Shown here: piece by piece, positions 1 to 5,715 of the stretch
How positions within the stretch are numbered: position 1 is the stretch's first letter
Layout: every line of letters begins with the position of its first letter
From: Actinomycetota bacterium
Lineage (GTDB): Bacteria; Actinomycetota; Actinomycetes; Nanopelagicales; Nanopelagicaceae
Reading direction: 5' to 3'
Assembly: GCA_009705025.1 (NCBI GenBank)
Contig: WLDA01000069.1
Span: forward strand, 1-5,715
Length of the DNA stretch: 5,715 nt
Program-made: the position numbers and the translations under genes
Notes under the pieces: generated by a model
Databases searched by the model: none
What the model saw: only the letters and a program-made list of their open reading frames with translations
What the model was told of the DNA's origin: nothing

Positions 1-527
1 GAATCTGTTTCATCCAAGATTGCAATCTTTGGCTTGAGCAATTCCAGCTGCATAATTTCGTGGCGCTTCTTCTCTCCGCCAGAAAATCCTTCATTTACGT
101 TACGTGTTGCAAAAGAAGAATCCATCTTGAGCGCTTCCATTGCATCTTTAACTTCACCAGTCCAAGTACGCAACTTTGGCGCTTCACCGCGAAGAGCCGT
201 GACCGCTGTGCGCAAGAAGTTCGAAACGGAAACACCAGGTACTTCAACCGGATATTGCATCGCTAGGAAAAGTCCAGCCTTTGCGCGCTCATCAACGCTC
301 ATCTCAAGAAGATCTACGCCGTCGAGAGTTACTGTGCCACCAGTAATCGAATACTTTGGATGACCTGCAATGGAATAAGCAAGAGTTGATTTTCCTGAAC
401 CGTTTGGTCCCATGATTGCATGTGTCTCACCAGATTTGATTGTTAGGTCTACGCCTTTGAGAATCTCAACTGCGCCAGCATCTGTGTTGACACTTACTTG
501 TAGTCCGCGGATTTCTAATGTACTCAT
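1..527 (-). CDS. sufC: SufC, Fe-S cluster assembly ATPase (partial, C-terminus beyond left edge)
   Basis: ABC-type ATPase of the SUF system. It works in the cytoplasm in complex with SufB and SufD, where ATP hydrolysis drives the rearrangement needed to build a cluster on the scaffold. Reading from the ATG at 527 gives 175 full codons before the window ends; the family is usually about 250 residues. Visible motifs in order are the Walker A loop GPNGSGKST (residues 40-48), the Q-loop Gln91 in AMQYP, the ABC signature FSGGEKKR (148-155) and Walker B IAILDE (168-173) followed by TD. The LDETDS ending of Walker B is typical of SufC rather than of transport ATPases, and there are no membrane segments. 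The gene is last of the visible operon, 24 bases after the Rieske gene. The D-loop and switch His lie outside the window. No frameshift is seen. Confidence 0.96.
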   Translation of the reverse strand, partial: MSTLEIRGLQVSVNTDAGAVEILKGVDLTIKSGETHAIMGPNGSGKSTLAYSIAGHPKYSITGGTVTLDGVDLLEMSVDERAKAGLFLAMQYPVEVPGVSVSNFLRTAVTALRGEAPKLRTWTGEVKDAMEALKMDSSFATRNVNEGFSGGEKKRHEIMQLELLKPKIAILDETD

Positions 528-541
528 CGTCTCTCGTCTCT
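528..541 (-). repeat. Tandem 7-bp repeat directly before sufC start
   Basis: On the minus strand AGAGACG occurs twice in tandem and ends immediately at the sufC ATG. It fills the place where a ribosome binding site should be. The only purine-rich matches to a Shine-Dalgarno sequence are the weak GAGA stretches within the repeat. Whether it has any function or is simply a short duplication cannot be told from the sequence. Confidence 0.5.
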
Positions 542-551
542 CGTATCGGTA

Positions 552-848
552 CTAAATTTCAATGGTGACGGAATCTCCGTCAACCTTCACTGCATAAACT
601 GCGACTGGCATGTTCGCTGGGAGGGTAACTGCTTCCCCAGTTCTCAAATCAAATTCGGCTCCGTGAAGCCAGCATTCAATCTTGTAATCAGTGACATCAC
701 CTTCGGAAAGGGAAGCATCAGAATGTGAACAGACATCATTGATTGCGAAGACTTCATCGCCTACGCGAGTGACACAGATTGATACGCCATTTTTTTCAAG
801 CAAAACTGGTTTGCCTGAAACAAGATTAGAAAGTTGAAGATCGGCCAT
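552..848 (-). CDS. Small Rieske [2Fe-2S] ferredoxin in SUF operon
   Basis: A 98-residue soluble Rieske-type ferredoxin. The two cluster-binding boxes are complete: Cys40-Ser-His42 and Cys59-Trp-Leu-His62-Gly63, with 16 residues between the boxes, so two Cys and two His can hold a [2Fe-2S] cluster. There is no signal peptide or membrane anchor, and the disulfide-forming cysteines of the high-potential Rieske proteins of bc complexes are absent. It therefore resembles ferredoxin components of Rieske non-heme iron oxygenases, which is how automatic pipelines usually name it. Its position between sufD and sufC, with its ATG directly abutting the sufD stop, argues instead for a role in Fe-S assembly, perhaps as electron donor or as a client. 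That role is inference. AAGGCAGG, 7 nt before the ATG, is a reasonable ribosome binding site and supports this start. The stop is TAG. Confidence 0.93.
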   Translation of the reverse strand: MADLQLSNLVSGKPVLLEKNGVSICVTRVGDEVFAINDVCSHSDASLSEGDVTDYKIECWLHGAEFDLRTGEAVTLPANMPVAVYAVKVDGDSVTIEI

Positions 849-1937
849 TTATGAACCTGCCTTAGCAAGTTCGCCATCGATGCGATCCATAAGGCGATCT
901 TGAATTACTGCATCACCAATCTCTGTAACGATTTCGTTGAAAAATCCACGTACGACGAGGCGGCGAGCATCAGAGAGTTCAATTCCGCGAGACATCAAAT
1001 AGAAAAGCTGCTCATCATCGAATCGCCCAGTCGTACTTGCGTGACCAGCGCCAACAATTTCACCTGTTTCGATTTCAAGATTTGGTACAGAATCGGCACG
1101 AGCGCCATCACTGAGAAGTAAATTGCGATTCAGTTCATATGTATCCGTGCCCTCAGCTGCTGCACGAATAAATACATCACCAATCCAGACCGTATGAGCG
1201 CCTTGGCCAGCAAGTGCTCCTTTGTAATTTACGCGTGATTTTGCATTAGGAACTTTGTGATCTACAAACATTCTATGTTCGAAGAACTGACCCTCTGTTG
1301 CAAAATAAACTCCAAGAAGTTCGCATGATGCACCCTGGCCGATAAATTCGACACTTGGCAACAAACGAACTAATGAACCACCAACTGTGACTGTTATAGA
1401 TTTGAATGTTGCATCACGATCAACGATTGCATGGTGCTTAGCAAGGTGGGTTGAGCCCGCATCCCATTCTTGTAAAGAGACAAAAGTGAGATTTGAACCA
1501 GGAGCTAACGCGAACTCAACATCTTCAGCGATAAAAGCATCTCCAGTGTTTTCCATAATCACTGTTGCACGAGCATGGGCTCCAAGTTCAATGCGTACCC
1601 GAGAAAACTCTGCAGAATCTAGACCGTGTGCAGAACGCGACAAAGTAATTGTTTCTGCCACCTCAGTATTTGCAGCAATAGAAAGAGTGGCCACATTGTG
1701 TGCACCTTCTCGAACGCGTTGTATAACAACATCGTCTGTCTCAGCAGGCGATGGTGCTAATTCGCGAGAAATTCTTTCAAACTTTACTCCTGAGGCGTTG
1801 CCCTTGTAAGAAAGCGATTCACGCTCTCCCACTTTTGCAGTGCCGTCATGGAGTCCACCTAAACGCTTGAGAGGAGTAAATCTCCACGCCTCTTCTCGTC
1901 CAGTTGGTGTTAGGTAATTAGTTGTAAGTAAAGACAT
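849..1937 (-). CDS. sufD: SufD, Fe-S cluster assembly scaffold protein
   Basis: A 362-residue member of the SufB/SufD beta-helix family that pairs with SufB in the SufB-SufC-SufD complex, in the cytoplasm. The N-terminal part (about 1-100) is variable, the middle is the beta-helix, and the C-terminal part (about 285-340) carries the best conserved block: PNLEIET, then GAGHASTTG with His299, then [12 protein letters not shown] and VVRGFFNEI. His299 aligns with the functionally important His360 of E. coli SufD. The Cys two residues before that His in E. coli SufD is Ala297 here. The C-terminal block closely resembles that of the neighbouring SufB, as expected for paralogues. The start ATG overlaps the sufB stop by one base (TAATG); GGAAGG lies 12 nt upstream, slightly far for an optimal ribosome binding site, so coupling to sufB translation is likely. 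The reading frame is intact and ends exactly where the Rieske gene begins. Confidence 0.96.
   Translation of the reverse strand: MSLLTTNYLTPTGREEAWRFTPLKRLGGLHDGTAKVGERESLSYKGNASGVKFERISRELAPSPAETDDVVIQRVREGAHNVATLSIAANTEVAETITLSRSAHGLDSAEFSRVRIELGAHARATVIMENTGDAFIAEDVEFALAPGSNLTFVSLQEWDAGSTHLAKHHAIVDRDATFKSITVTVGGSLVRLLPSVEFIGQGASCELLGVYFATEGQFFEHRMFVDHKVPNAKSRVNYKGALAGQGAHTVWIGDVFIRAAAEGTDTYELNRNLLLSDGARADSVPNLEIETGEIVGAGHASTTGRFDDEQLFYLMSRGIELSDARRLVVRGFFNEIVTEIGDAVIQDRLMDRIDGELAKAGS
856..863 (-). promoter_or_regulatory. Ribosome binding site of the Rieske gene
   Basis: AAGGCAGG on the minus strand lies inside the last codons of sufD, 7 nt before the Rieske ATG. It fixes the start codon and suggests translational coupling, since the upstream stop TAA touches the ATG. 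Confidence 0.55.
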
Positions 1938-3346
1938 TAACCAACAGCGCCTTCCATTTGAAGTTCAATGAGGCGATTGAGCTCTAGGGCATATTCCATT
2001 GGAAGCTCACGAGCGATTGGTTCGATAAATCCACGAACAATCATCGCCATTGCTTCATCTTCTGTAAGACCGCGTGACATCAAATAGAACAATTGATCAT
2101 CACTAATCTTTGAAACAGTTGCTTCGTGACCCATTGAAACATCGTCTTCACGAATATCAACGTATGGGTAGGTATCTGAACGAGAAATTGTGTCGACAAG
2201 AAGTGCATCACATTTCACAGTACTTGCTGAATGGTGTGCTCCTTCTTGAACCTGAACAAGGCCGCGATATGACGTACGTCCTCCACCGCGTGCAACAGAT
2301 TTAGAAATAACTGATGACGATGTGTATGGAGCAGCGTGAACCATCTTTGCTCCAGAATCTTGGTGTTGACCTTCGCCTGCAAATGCAAGTGAGAGTGTTT
2401 CACCCTTTGCGTGTGGACCCATAAGGAAAATTGCTGGGTATTTCATTGTGACCTTTGAACCAATGTTTCCATCGACCCATTCCATAGTTGCACCCTCAGC
2501 ACATGTAGCGCGCTTGGTTACTAAGTTATAAACATTGTTAGACCAGTTTTGAATCGTTGTGTAACGAACGCGTGCGCCTTTTTTCACAATGATTTCAACT
2601 ACCGCTGAGTGCAGTGAATCCGACTTATAAATTGGCGCAGTGCAACCCTCTACATAGTGGATGTATGAATCTTCATCAGCGATGATGAGAGTACGTTCAA
2701 ATTGACCCATATTCTCCGTGTTGATTCGGAAGTAAGCCTGCAATGGAATGTCTACATGTACGCCTTTAGGTACATAGATAAATGATCCACCAGACCACAC
2801 TGAAGTATTCAGTGCTGCAAACTTGTTATCTCCAACAGGAATTACAGTTCCGAAATATTCCTTGAATAGCTCAGGATGTTGCTTGAGGGCACTATCTGTA
2901 TCAAGAAAAATGACGCCCTGCTTCTCTAAATCTTCACGAATTGAGTGATACACAACTTCAGATTCGTATTGCGCAGCAACACCTGAAACAAGACGTTGCT
3001 TCTCTGCTTCAGGAATACCTAAACGGTCATAGGTATTCTTGATATCTGCAGGAAGGTCATCCCACGTTGTTGCTTGCTTCTCCGTAGAGCGAACAAAGTA
3101 TTTGATTGTGTCGAAGAAAATTCCAGAGAGATCAGATCCCCATGTTGGCATTGGCTTCTTATAAAAAAGACCAAGACCTTTGAGGCGAAGGTCGAGCATC
3201 CACTGTGGCTCTGACTTCTTCGCTGAGATATCGCGTACGACCTCTTCGCTCAGACCGCGCTTGGAGTTATCAGATTTCTCGTTCTTATCTGACCAACCGT
3301 ATTCGTAATTTCCAAGACCTTCGAGTTCTGGATGTGCGATAGTCAT
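1937..3346 (-). CDS. sufB: SufB, Fe-S cluster assembly scaffold protein
   Basis: A 469-residue SufB, the core scaffold on which SUF builds nascent Fe-S clusters, acting with SufC and SufD in the cytoplasm. Landmarks include [12 protein letters not shown] (about 185-196), VEGCTAP with Cys235, STVKCDALL with Cys379 and [17 protein letters not shown] with Glu408. Cys379 and Glu408 correspond by motif to E. coli Cys405 and Glu434, which are needed for assembly at the SufB-SufD interface, and Cys235 corresponds to the sulfur-accepting Cys254. The length is normal for the family. The frame is uninterrupted, so there is no intein, unlike in Mycobacterium tuberculosis SufB. The ATG shares ATGA with the sufR stop, and GAAAGG lies 7 nt upstream, which supports this start. 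It is the second gene of the operon after its probable repressor. Confidence 0.98.
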   Translation of the reverse strand: MTIAHPELEGLGNYEYGWSDKNEKSDNSKRGLSEEVVRDISAKKSEPQWMLDLRLKGLGLFYKKPMPTWGSDLSGIFFDTIKYFVRSTEKQATTWDDLPADIKNTYDRLGIPEAEKQRLVSGVAAQYESEVVYHSIREDLEKQGVIFLDTDSALKQHPELFKEYFGTVIPVGDNKFAALNTSVWSGGSFIYVPKGVHVDIPLQAYFRINTENMGQFERTLIIADEDSYIHYVEGCTAPIYKSDSLHSAVVEIIVKKGARVRYTTIQNWSNNVYNLVTKRATCAEGATMEWVDGNIGSKVTMKYPAIFLMGPHAKGETLSLAFAGEGQHQDSGAKMVHAAPYTSSSVISKSVARGGGRTSYRGLVQVQEGAHHSASTVKCDALLVDTISRSDTYPYVDIREDDVSMGHEATVSKISDDQLFYLMSRGLTEDEAMAMIVRGFIEPIARELPMEYALELNRLIELQMEGAVG

Positions 3347-4077
3347 GCACGGACCTTTCTTGTTGCATTTGATTTTGTGGAAGTTTTTAATGCAGGTATA
3401 AATGTTGTGCAGACGCCATCACCGTGAGCAATAGTTGCAAGGCGTTGAACGTGGGTGCCTAGAAGTCGGGAGAACGCTTCTGTTTCCGCTTCGCACAGTT
3501 GTGGAAATTCTGCGGCTACGTGAGCTATTGGGCAATGGTGTTGGCAAATCTCTTCACCCATCGGACGTTGAACAACACTTGCTGCATAGCCTTGCTCTGT
3601 TAGGAATGAAGCAAGCGCATCGGTTTTGTGTGAGCGCTTTGCCAATGCAACTGCGCCTTTGCGTTCGATGTCATCTGCACGAGACTGCGCGAAAGCATTC
3701 ACAAGTTCAGTTCCAGATTGGGCAGACATAAATTTGAGAGCAGCTACCGCTAAGTCGTCATAGGAATGTTCGAAATTTTGACGGCCAAAATCCGTCATAA
3801 CAAAAACCTTTGATGGGCGACCTCTGCCCCGAACTGCAGATGCTCGTGGATCCTTGGCCTCTAAAATTCCATCAGCTACAAGTAAATCAAGATGGCGGCG
3901 AATTCCTGCCGGTGTTAGAGATAAACGCTCGCCAAGAGTGACAGCACTCGATGGGCCATTTTCTAGAATTGAGCGCGCTACTGCATCTCGGGTACGAAGA
4001 TCATCCCCAGCTTGAGTGGGAGACGAGGCGCTGATTTTCACAACACTATTGTGTCGTAATTCCCCGCAATCCGCCAT
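3343..4077 (-). CDS. sufR: SufR-type Fe-S sensing transcriptional repressor of the SUF operon
   Basis: A winged helix-turn-helix regulator, 244 residues from the ATG at 4077. The DNA-binding part covers about residues 30-100: [12 protein letters not shown], a helix-turn-helix around [20 protein letters not shown], then the wing GRGRPSKVF and MTDFGR. The C-terminal part carries Cys178, Cys182, Cys195 and Cys223 (spacing X3, X12, X27), the region that binds an Fe-S cluster in SufR proteins. The family represses the suf operon when loaded with cluster and releases it under iron limitation or oxidative or nitrosative stress. The gene is first in the operon, in the same direction as sufB, as in actinobacteria; cyanobacterial sufR is divergent. 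I list the longest reading, from the only ATG near the 5' end. GTG at 4041 would give a 232-residue protein starting MKISASSP; I think it equally or more likely, because the candidate operator and -10 element would otherwise lie inside the coding sequence. Neither start has a clear ribosome binding site. Confidence 0.92.
   Translation of the reverse strand: MADCGELRHNSVVKISASSPTQAGDDLRTRDAVARSILENGPSSAVTLGERLSLTPAGIRRHLDLLVADGILEAKDPRASAVRGRGRPSKVFVMTDFGRQNFEHSYDDLAVAALKFMSAQSGTELVNAFAQSRADDIERKGAVALAKRSHKTDALASFLTEQGYAASVVQRPMGEEICQHHCPIAHVAAEFPQLCEAETEAFSRLLGTHVQRLATIAHGDGVCTTFIPALKTSTKSNATRKVRA
3354..3359 (-). promoter_or_regulatory. Ribosome binding site of sufB
   Basis: GAAAGG on the minus strand lies in the last codons of sufR, 7 nt before the sufB ATG. 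With the 4-base stop/start overlap it suggests that sufB translation is coupled to sufR translation. Confidence 0.55.
4040..4057. promoter_or_regulatory. Candidate SufR operator (18-bp near-palindrome)
   Basis: ACAACACTATTGTGTCGT reads almost the same on both strands: the arms AC-N-ACAC and GTGT-N-GT match perfectly around a short A/T centre. The core ACAC...GTGT resembles the CAC/GTG-type inverted repeats bound by SufR in other bacteria, including the ACACT/TGTGA half-sites I recall for M. tuberculosis, although the spacing here is shorter. It covers the probable sufR -10 region and GTG start, the right place for autorepression of sufR-sufBD-sufC. Binding is inferred. Confidence 0.6.
4048..4053 (-). 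promoter_or_regulatory. Possible -10 element of the suf operon
   Basis: CACAAT on the minus strand matches four of six positions of TATAAT, including the second A and last T. It ends exactly 6 nt before the GTG at 4041, the spacing expected if the mRNA begins at the GTG without a leader. I see no good -35 hexamer: TGGCGG at the right distance is a poor match. The element lies inside the palindrome, so a bound repressor would block it. Confidence 0.4.
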
Positions 4078-4122
4078 TTAGCATCACACGCGCCGAAGGT
4101 CTGAGGCGCTGGCTATGGGTTC

Positions 4123-4128
4123 TAGGCT
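4123..4128 (+). promoter_or_regulatory. -10 element of a probable leaderless ctaA promoter
   Basis: TAGGCT fits the actinobacterial TANNNT -10 pattern and is followed by exactly 6 nt and then the ctaA ATG at 4135. There is no Shine-Dalgarno sequence in between, so transcription probably starts at or next to the A of the ATG and the mRNA is leaderless. A -35 match is weak (TCTGAG about 17 nt upstream). The rest of the 57-base gap between the sufR ATG and ctaA holds only a short GCGCC/GGCGC inverted repeat (4090-4109). Confidence 0.55.
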
Positions 4129-4134
4129 ACGAGC

Positions 4135-4998
4135 ATGGCCACACGTTATCTTCGATTAAGTCTTGGAGTTCTTCTATTTCTCCAAAGTGCGATCGTCGTC
4201 ACGGGTGGTGGAGTACGACTCACTGGTTCTGGCCTCGGTTGTCCAACATGGCCTGAATGCACACCTGGCTCATATCGCCCCATCGTCGGTCAAGCTGAAG
4301 GGCACTTCCACTCATGGATTGAGTTCGGAAATCGCCTACTGACCTTTGCTCTCATGCTTGCGGCCATCATTGCAGTAGTTGCTGTTTTGAAATCCGGAAG
4401 AAAAGATTTGCGCGCACTCGTACTTCTGCAATTTTTAGGAATTCTAGGACAAGGTGTTCTAGGTGGAATTACAGTCCTAACGAAACTCAATCCGATTCCA
4501 GTCGCTGGACATTTTCTTCTATCGATCGCATTGATTGCGGCTGGAACAACTTTGTATTATCAACATGATAAGAAATTCCTAAAGATTTCATCAATAAAAA
4601 TTGTTTCTCGTATTCATATAATTATCGCAACAACCATTATTGTCCTTGGCACCATGGTCACTGGTACAGGTCCGCATGCAGGTGATTGGCAAGCCCCTCG
4701 TTTTCCATTCAAAATTCAGACTATCGCCCGAATCCATGCTGATGCTGTAATCATTTTCCTGATTCTTACCGTTGCCTACTATTTCCTAGGAAAACTTTCC
4801 GAGGAAACCAAAAGACTTATCCGTATTCTCGGCTTTATCAGTATCGCTCAAGGTGCACTAGGTTTTGTACAGTACTACCAAGGTGTTCCTCCACTTCTAG
4901 TGGGCATACATCAACTTGGCTCAATACTTGTCTGGATCGCAGCGTGGCGTATCTGGCTTTCGACATCTCGCTCATCAACACCGATATCACTTGGATAG
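4135..4998 (+). CDS. ctaA: CtaA, heme A synthase (COX15/CtaA family)
   Basis: An integral membrane protein of 287 residues that oxidises the C8 methyl of heme O to a formyl group, giving heme A for aa3-type cytochrome oxidase. Eight hydrophobic segments can be seen (about 7-24, 66-86, 94-114, 122-143, 159-177, 198-218, 228-247, 254-275), in two four-helix halves as in the family. The first external loop has GSGLGCPTWPEC with the Cys36/Cys42 pair, then HSWIEFGNR with Glu63, matching the catalytic Glu of B. subtilis CtaA (Glu57). Candidate heme ligands are His126, His201 and His259. The position of the first-half ligand (His60 in B. subtilis, EYSHR) is Asn66 here. The second half lacks a Cys pair, so this is a one-pair CtaA. 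The start is supported by the TAGGCT-N6-ATG promoter. It diverges from the suf operon, and tkt follows 16 bases later on the same strand. Confidence 0.95.
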   Translation: MATRYLRLSLGVLLFLQSAIVVTGGGVRLTGSGLGCPTWPECTPGSYRPIVGQAEGHFHSWIEFGNRLLTFALMLAAIIAVVAVLKSGRKDLRALVLLQFLGILGQGVLGGITVLTKLNPIPVAGHFLLSIALIAAGTTLYYQHDKKFLKISSIKIVSRIHIIIATTIIVLGTMVTGTGPHAGDWQAPRFPFKIQTIARIHADAVIIFLILTVAYYFLGKLSEETKRLIRILGFISIAQGALGFVQYYQGVPPLLVGIHQLGSILVWIAAWRIWLSTSRSSTPISLG

Positions 4999-5000
4999 AA

Positions 5001-5005
5001 AAGGG
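5001..5005 (+). promoter_or_regulatory. Ribosome binding site of tkt
   Basis: AAGGG lies 9 nt before the tkt ATG, in the 16-base gap after the ctaA stop. It supports the ATG at 5015 and translation of tkt from a shared ctaA-tkt mRNA. I see no terminator or -10 element in the gap. Confidence 0.5.
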
Positions 5006-5014
5006 TCACACGCA

Positions 5015-5715
5015 ATGGCATCACTAAATCAATGGAGCACTAACGACGATTTAGCAGTCGCTCATGCGCGCGCACTCGCAATGGATGCGGTACAAAAAGT
5101 TGGCAATGGCCATCCCGGAACTGCAATGTCTCTTGCTCCTGTTGCCTATAATCTTTTTCAGCGTCACTTAGTTCATGACCCATCCGACCCACAGTGGCTA
5201 GGTAGAGATCGATTTGTTTTATCGTGCGGTCATTCTTCTCTTACTCTGTACATCCAACTTTTCTTCAGTGGTTACGGCGTAGAACTCGATGACCTTAAAA
5301 GCTTTAGAACGTGGAATTCACTCACGCCCGGACATCCTGAATGGGGCCACACTGCAGGCGTTGAAATGACAACTGGGCCGTTAGGTCAAGGTGTTGCTAC
5401 TGCAGTTGGTATGGCCATGGCCTCTCGATATGAAAAGGGCTTATTGGATCCAGAATCTACTCAATCAATATTTGATCACACCATCTGGGTTATTTGTTCT
5501 GATGGTGATTTACAAGAAGGTGTAAGCGCTGAAGCTTCATCTCTTGCCGGAACGCAAGCACTTGGAAACCTAGTTGTTATTTATGATGACAATCGAATCT
5601 CTATCGAAGGCGATACACACGTAGCATTTACTGAAGATGTCAGTGCTCGTTATCGTGCATATGGTTGGCATGTTATCGATGTAGCGGCGCAAGCAGATGG
5701 AAATGTTGATCTGCC
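5015..5715 (+). CDS. tkt: Transketolase, N-terminal part (C-terminus beyond right edge)
   Basis: A thiamine diphosphate enzyme of the pentose phosphate pathway that moves two-carbon ketol units between sugar phosphates, in the cytoplasm. The window holds 233 codons of what is normally a protein of about 660-700 residues: most of the N-terminal, cofactor-pyrophosphate-binding domain. Motifs seen are GHPG with His33, CGHSS with His73, TPGHPE with His107, GPLGQG (121-126), and SDGDLQEG (162-169) followed 22 residues later by DDNRISIEG (191-199). The last two form the GDG...N metal and diphosphate site. The first Gly of GDG is Ser162, a variant I recall from actinobacterial transketolases (SDGD), so the enzyme should be active. 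N-terminal Trp7-Ser-Thr is followed by the family's ALAMDAVQKVGNGHPG. The spacing to ctaA suggests a shared transcript. In actinobacteria tkt often neighbours heme O synthase gene ctaB; no ctaB lies between ctaA and tkt here. Confidence 0.97.
   Translation, partial: MASLNQWSTNDDLAVAHARALAMDAVQKVGNGHPGTAMSLAPVAYNLFQRHLVHDPSDPQWLGRDRFVLSCGHSSLTLYIQLFFSGYGVELDDLKSFRTWNSLTPGHPEWGHTAGVEMTTGPLGQGVATAVGMAMASRYEKGLLDPESTQSIFDHTIWVICSDGDLQEGVSAEASSLAGTQALGNLVVIYDDNRISIEGDTHVAFTEDVSARYRAYGWHVIDVAAQADGNVDL

Noticed and set aside
34..363. 109-codon open frame on the plus strand opposite sufC
   Set aside because: Antisense to the Walker A and signature regions of SufC; the translation is low-complexity and Ser/Arg-rich with no domain.
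1387..1809. 140-codon open frame on the plus strand inside sufD
   Set aside because: It lies wholly antisense to a well-conserved SufD, has no recognisable domain and no ribosome binding site; the frame is open by chance from sufD codon use.
991..2089. 14-bp exact repeat (gacatcaaatagaa at 991-1004 and 2076-2089)
   Set aside because: Both copies encode the shared FYLM-S segment of the paralogues SufD and SufB, so protein homology explains it; not a mobile or regulatory repeat.
3435..3731. 98-codon open frame on the plus strand opposite sufR
   Set aside because: Antisense to the conserved cysteine region of SufR; no independent evidence of coding.
4090..4109. GCGCC/GGCGC inverted repeat with a 10-base loop between sufR and ctaA
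   Set aside because: Only five base pairs, no T-tract and located between divergent promoters, so it is not a terminator; too short to call an operator.
1..5715. Possible undescribed system, mobile element, CRISPR array or RNA gene
   Set aside because: Nearly every base belongs to recognised housekeeping genes in intact frames; no tandem spacer pattern, transposase motif, attachment-like repeat or tRNA-like fold was seen.

Overview
The window reads as ordinary chromosome of a free-living, aerobic, low-to-moderate GC actinobacterium. I base this on gene content and order (sufR-sufB-sufD-Rieske-sufC on one strand, ctaA and a transketolase gene diverging from it), on the actinobacterial style of the SufR, SufD, CtaA and transketolase motifs, and on promoters that sit 6 nt from a start codon, as in leaderless actinobacterial mRNAs. 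The roughly balanced base composition would fit a streamlined freshwater lineage such as the Nanopelagicales (acI). That placement is inference and was not tested against a database.

Minus strand, 1-4077: a tightly packed SUF iron-sulfur cluster assembly operon, read right to left. A SufR-type repressor overlaps sufB by 4 bases (ATGA). sufB overlaps sufD by 1 base (TAATG). The sufD stop directly abuts a small Rieske ferredoxin gene. A 24-base gap follows, then sufC, which runs off the left edge after 175 codons. SufB and SufD form the scaffold, SufC is the ATPase, and SufR is expected to sense Fe-S status and repress the operon. The cysteine desulfurase (sufS) and sufU, which usually follow sufC in actinobacteria, would lie outside the window.

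Divergent control region, about 4030-4134: an 18-bp near-palindrome at 4040-4057 lies over the beginning of the sufR reading frame and is the best candidate for a SufR operator. A -10-like hexamer lies within it, 6 nt before a GTG codon that may be the real sufR start. On the other strand TAGGCT lies exactly 6 nt before the ctaA ATG.

Plus strand, 4135-5715: ctaA (heme A synthase, for aa3-type cytochrome oxidase) is followed 16 bases later by tkt (transketolase), which runs off the right edge. The two are probably co-transcribed.

I saw no mobile element, RNA gene, CRISPR array, pseudogene or recognisable intrinsic terminator, and no gene-free stretch longer than about 100 bases. I did not find a new biological system here. 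The points most worth checking are the SufR operator and start codon, the Asn in place of a heme-ligand His in CtaA, and the Rieske protein built into the SUF operon.
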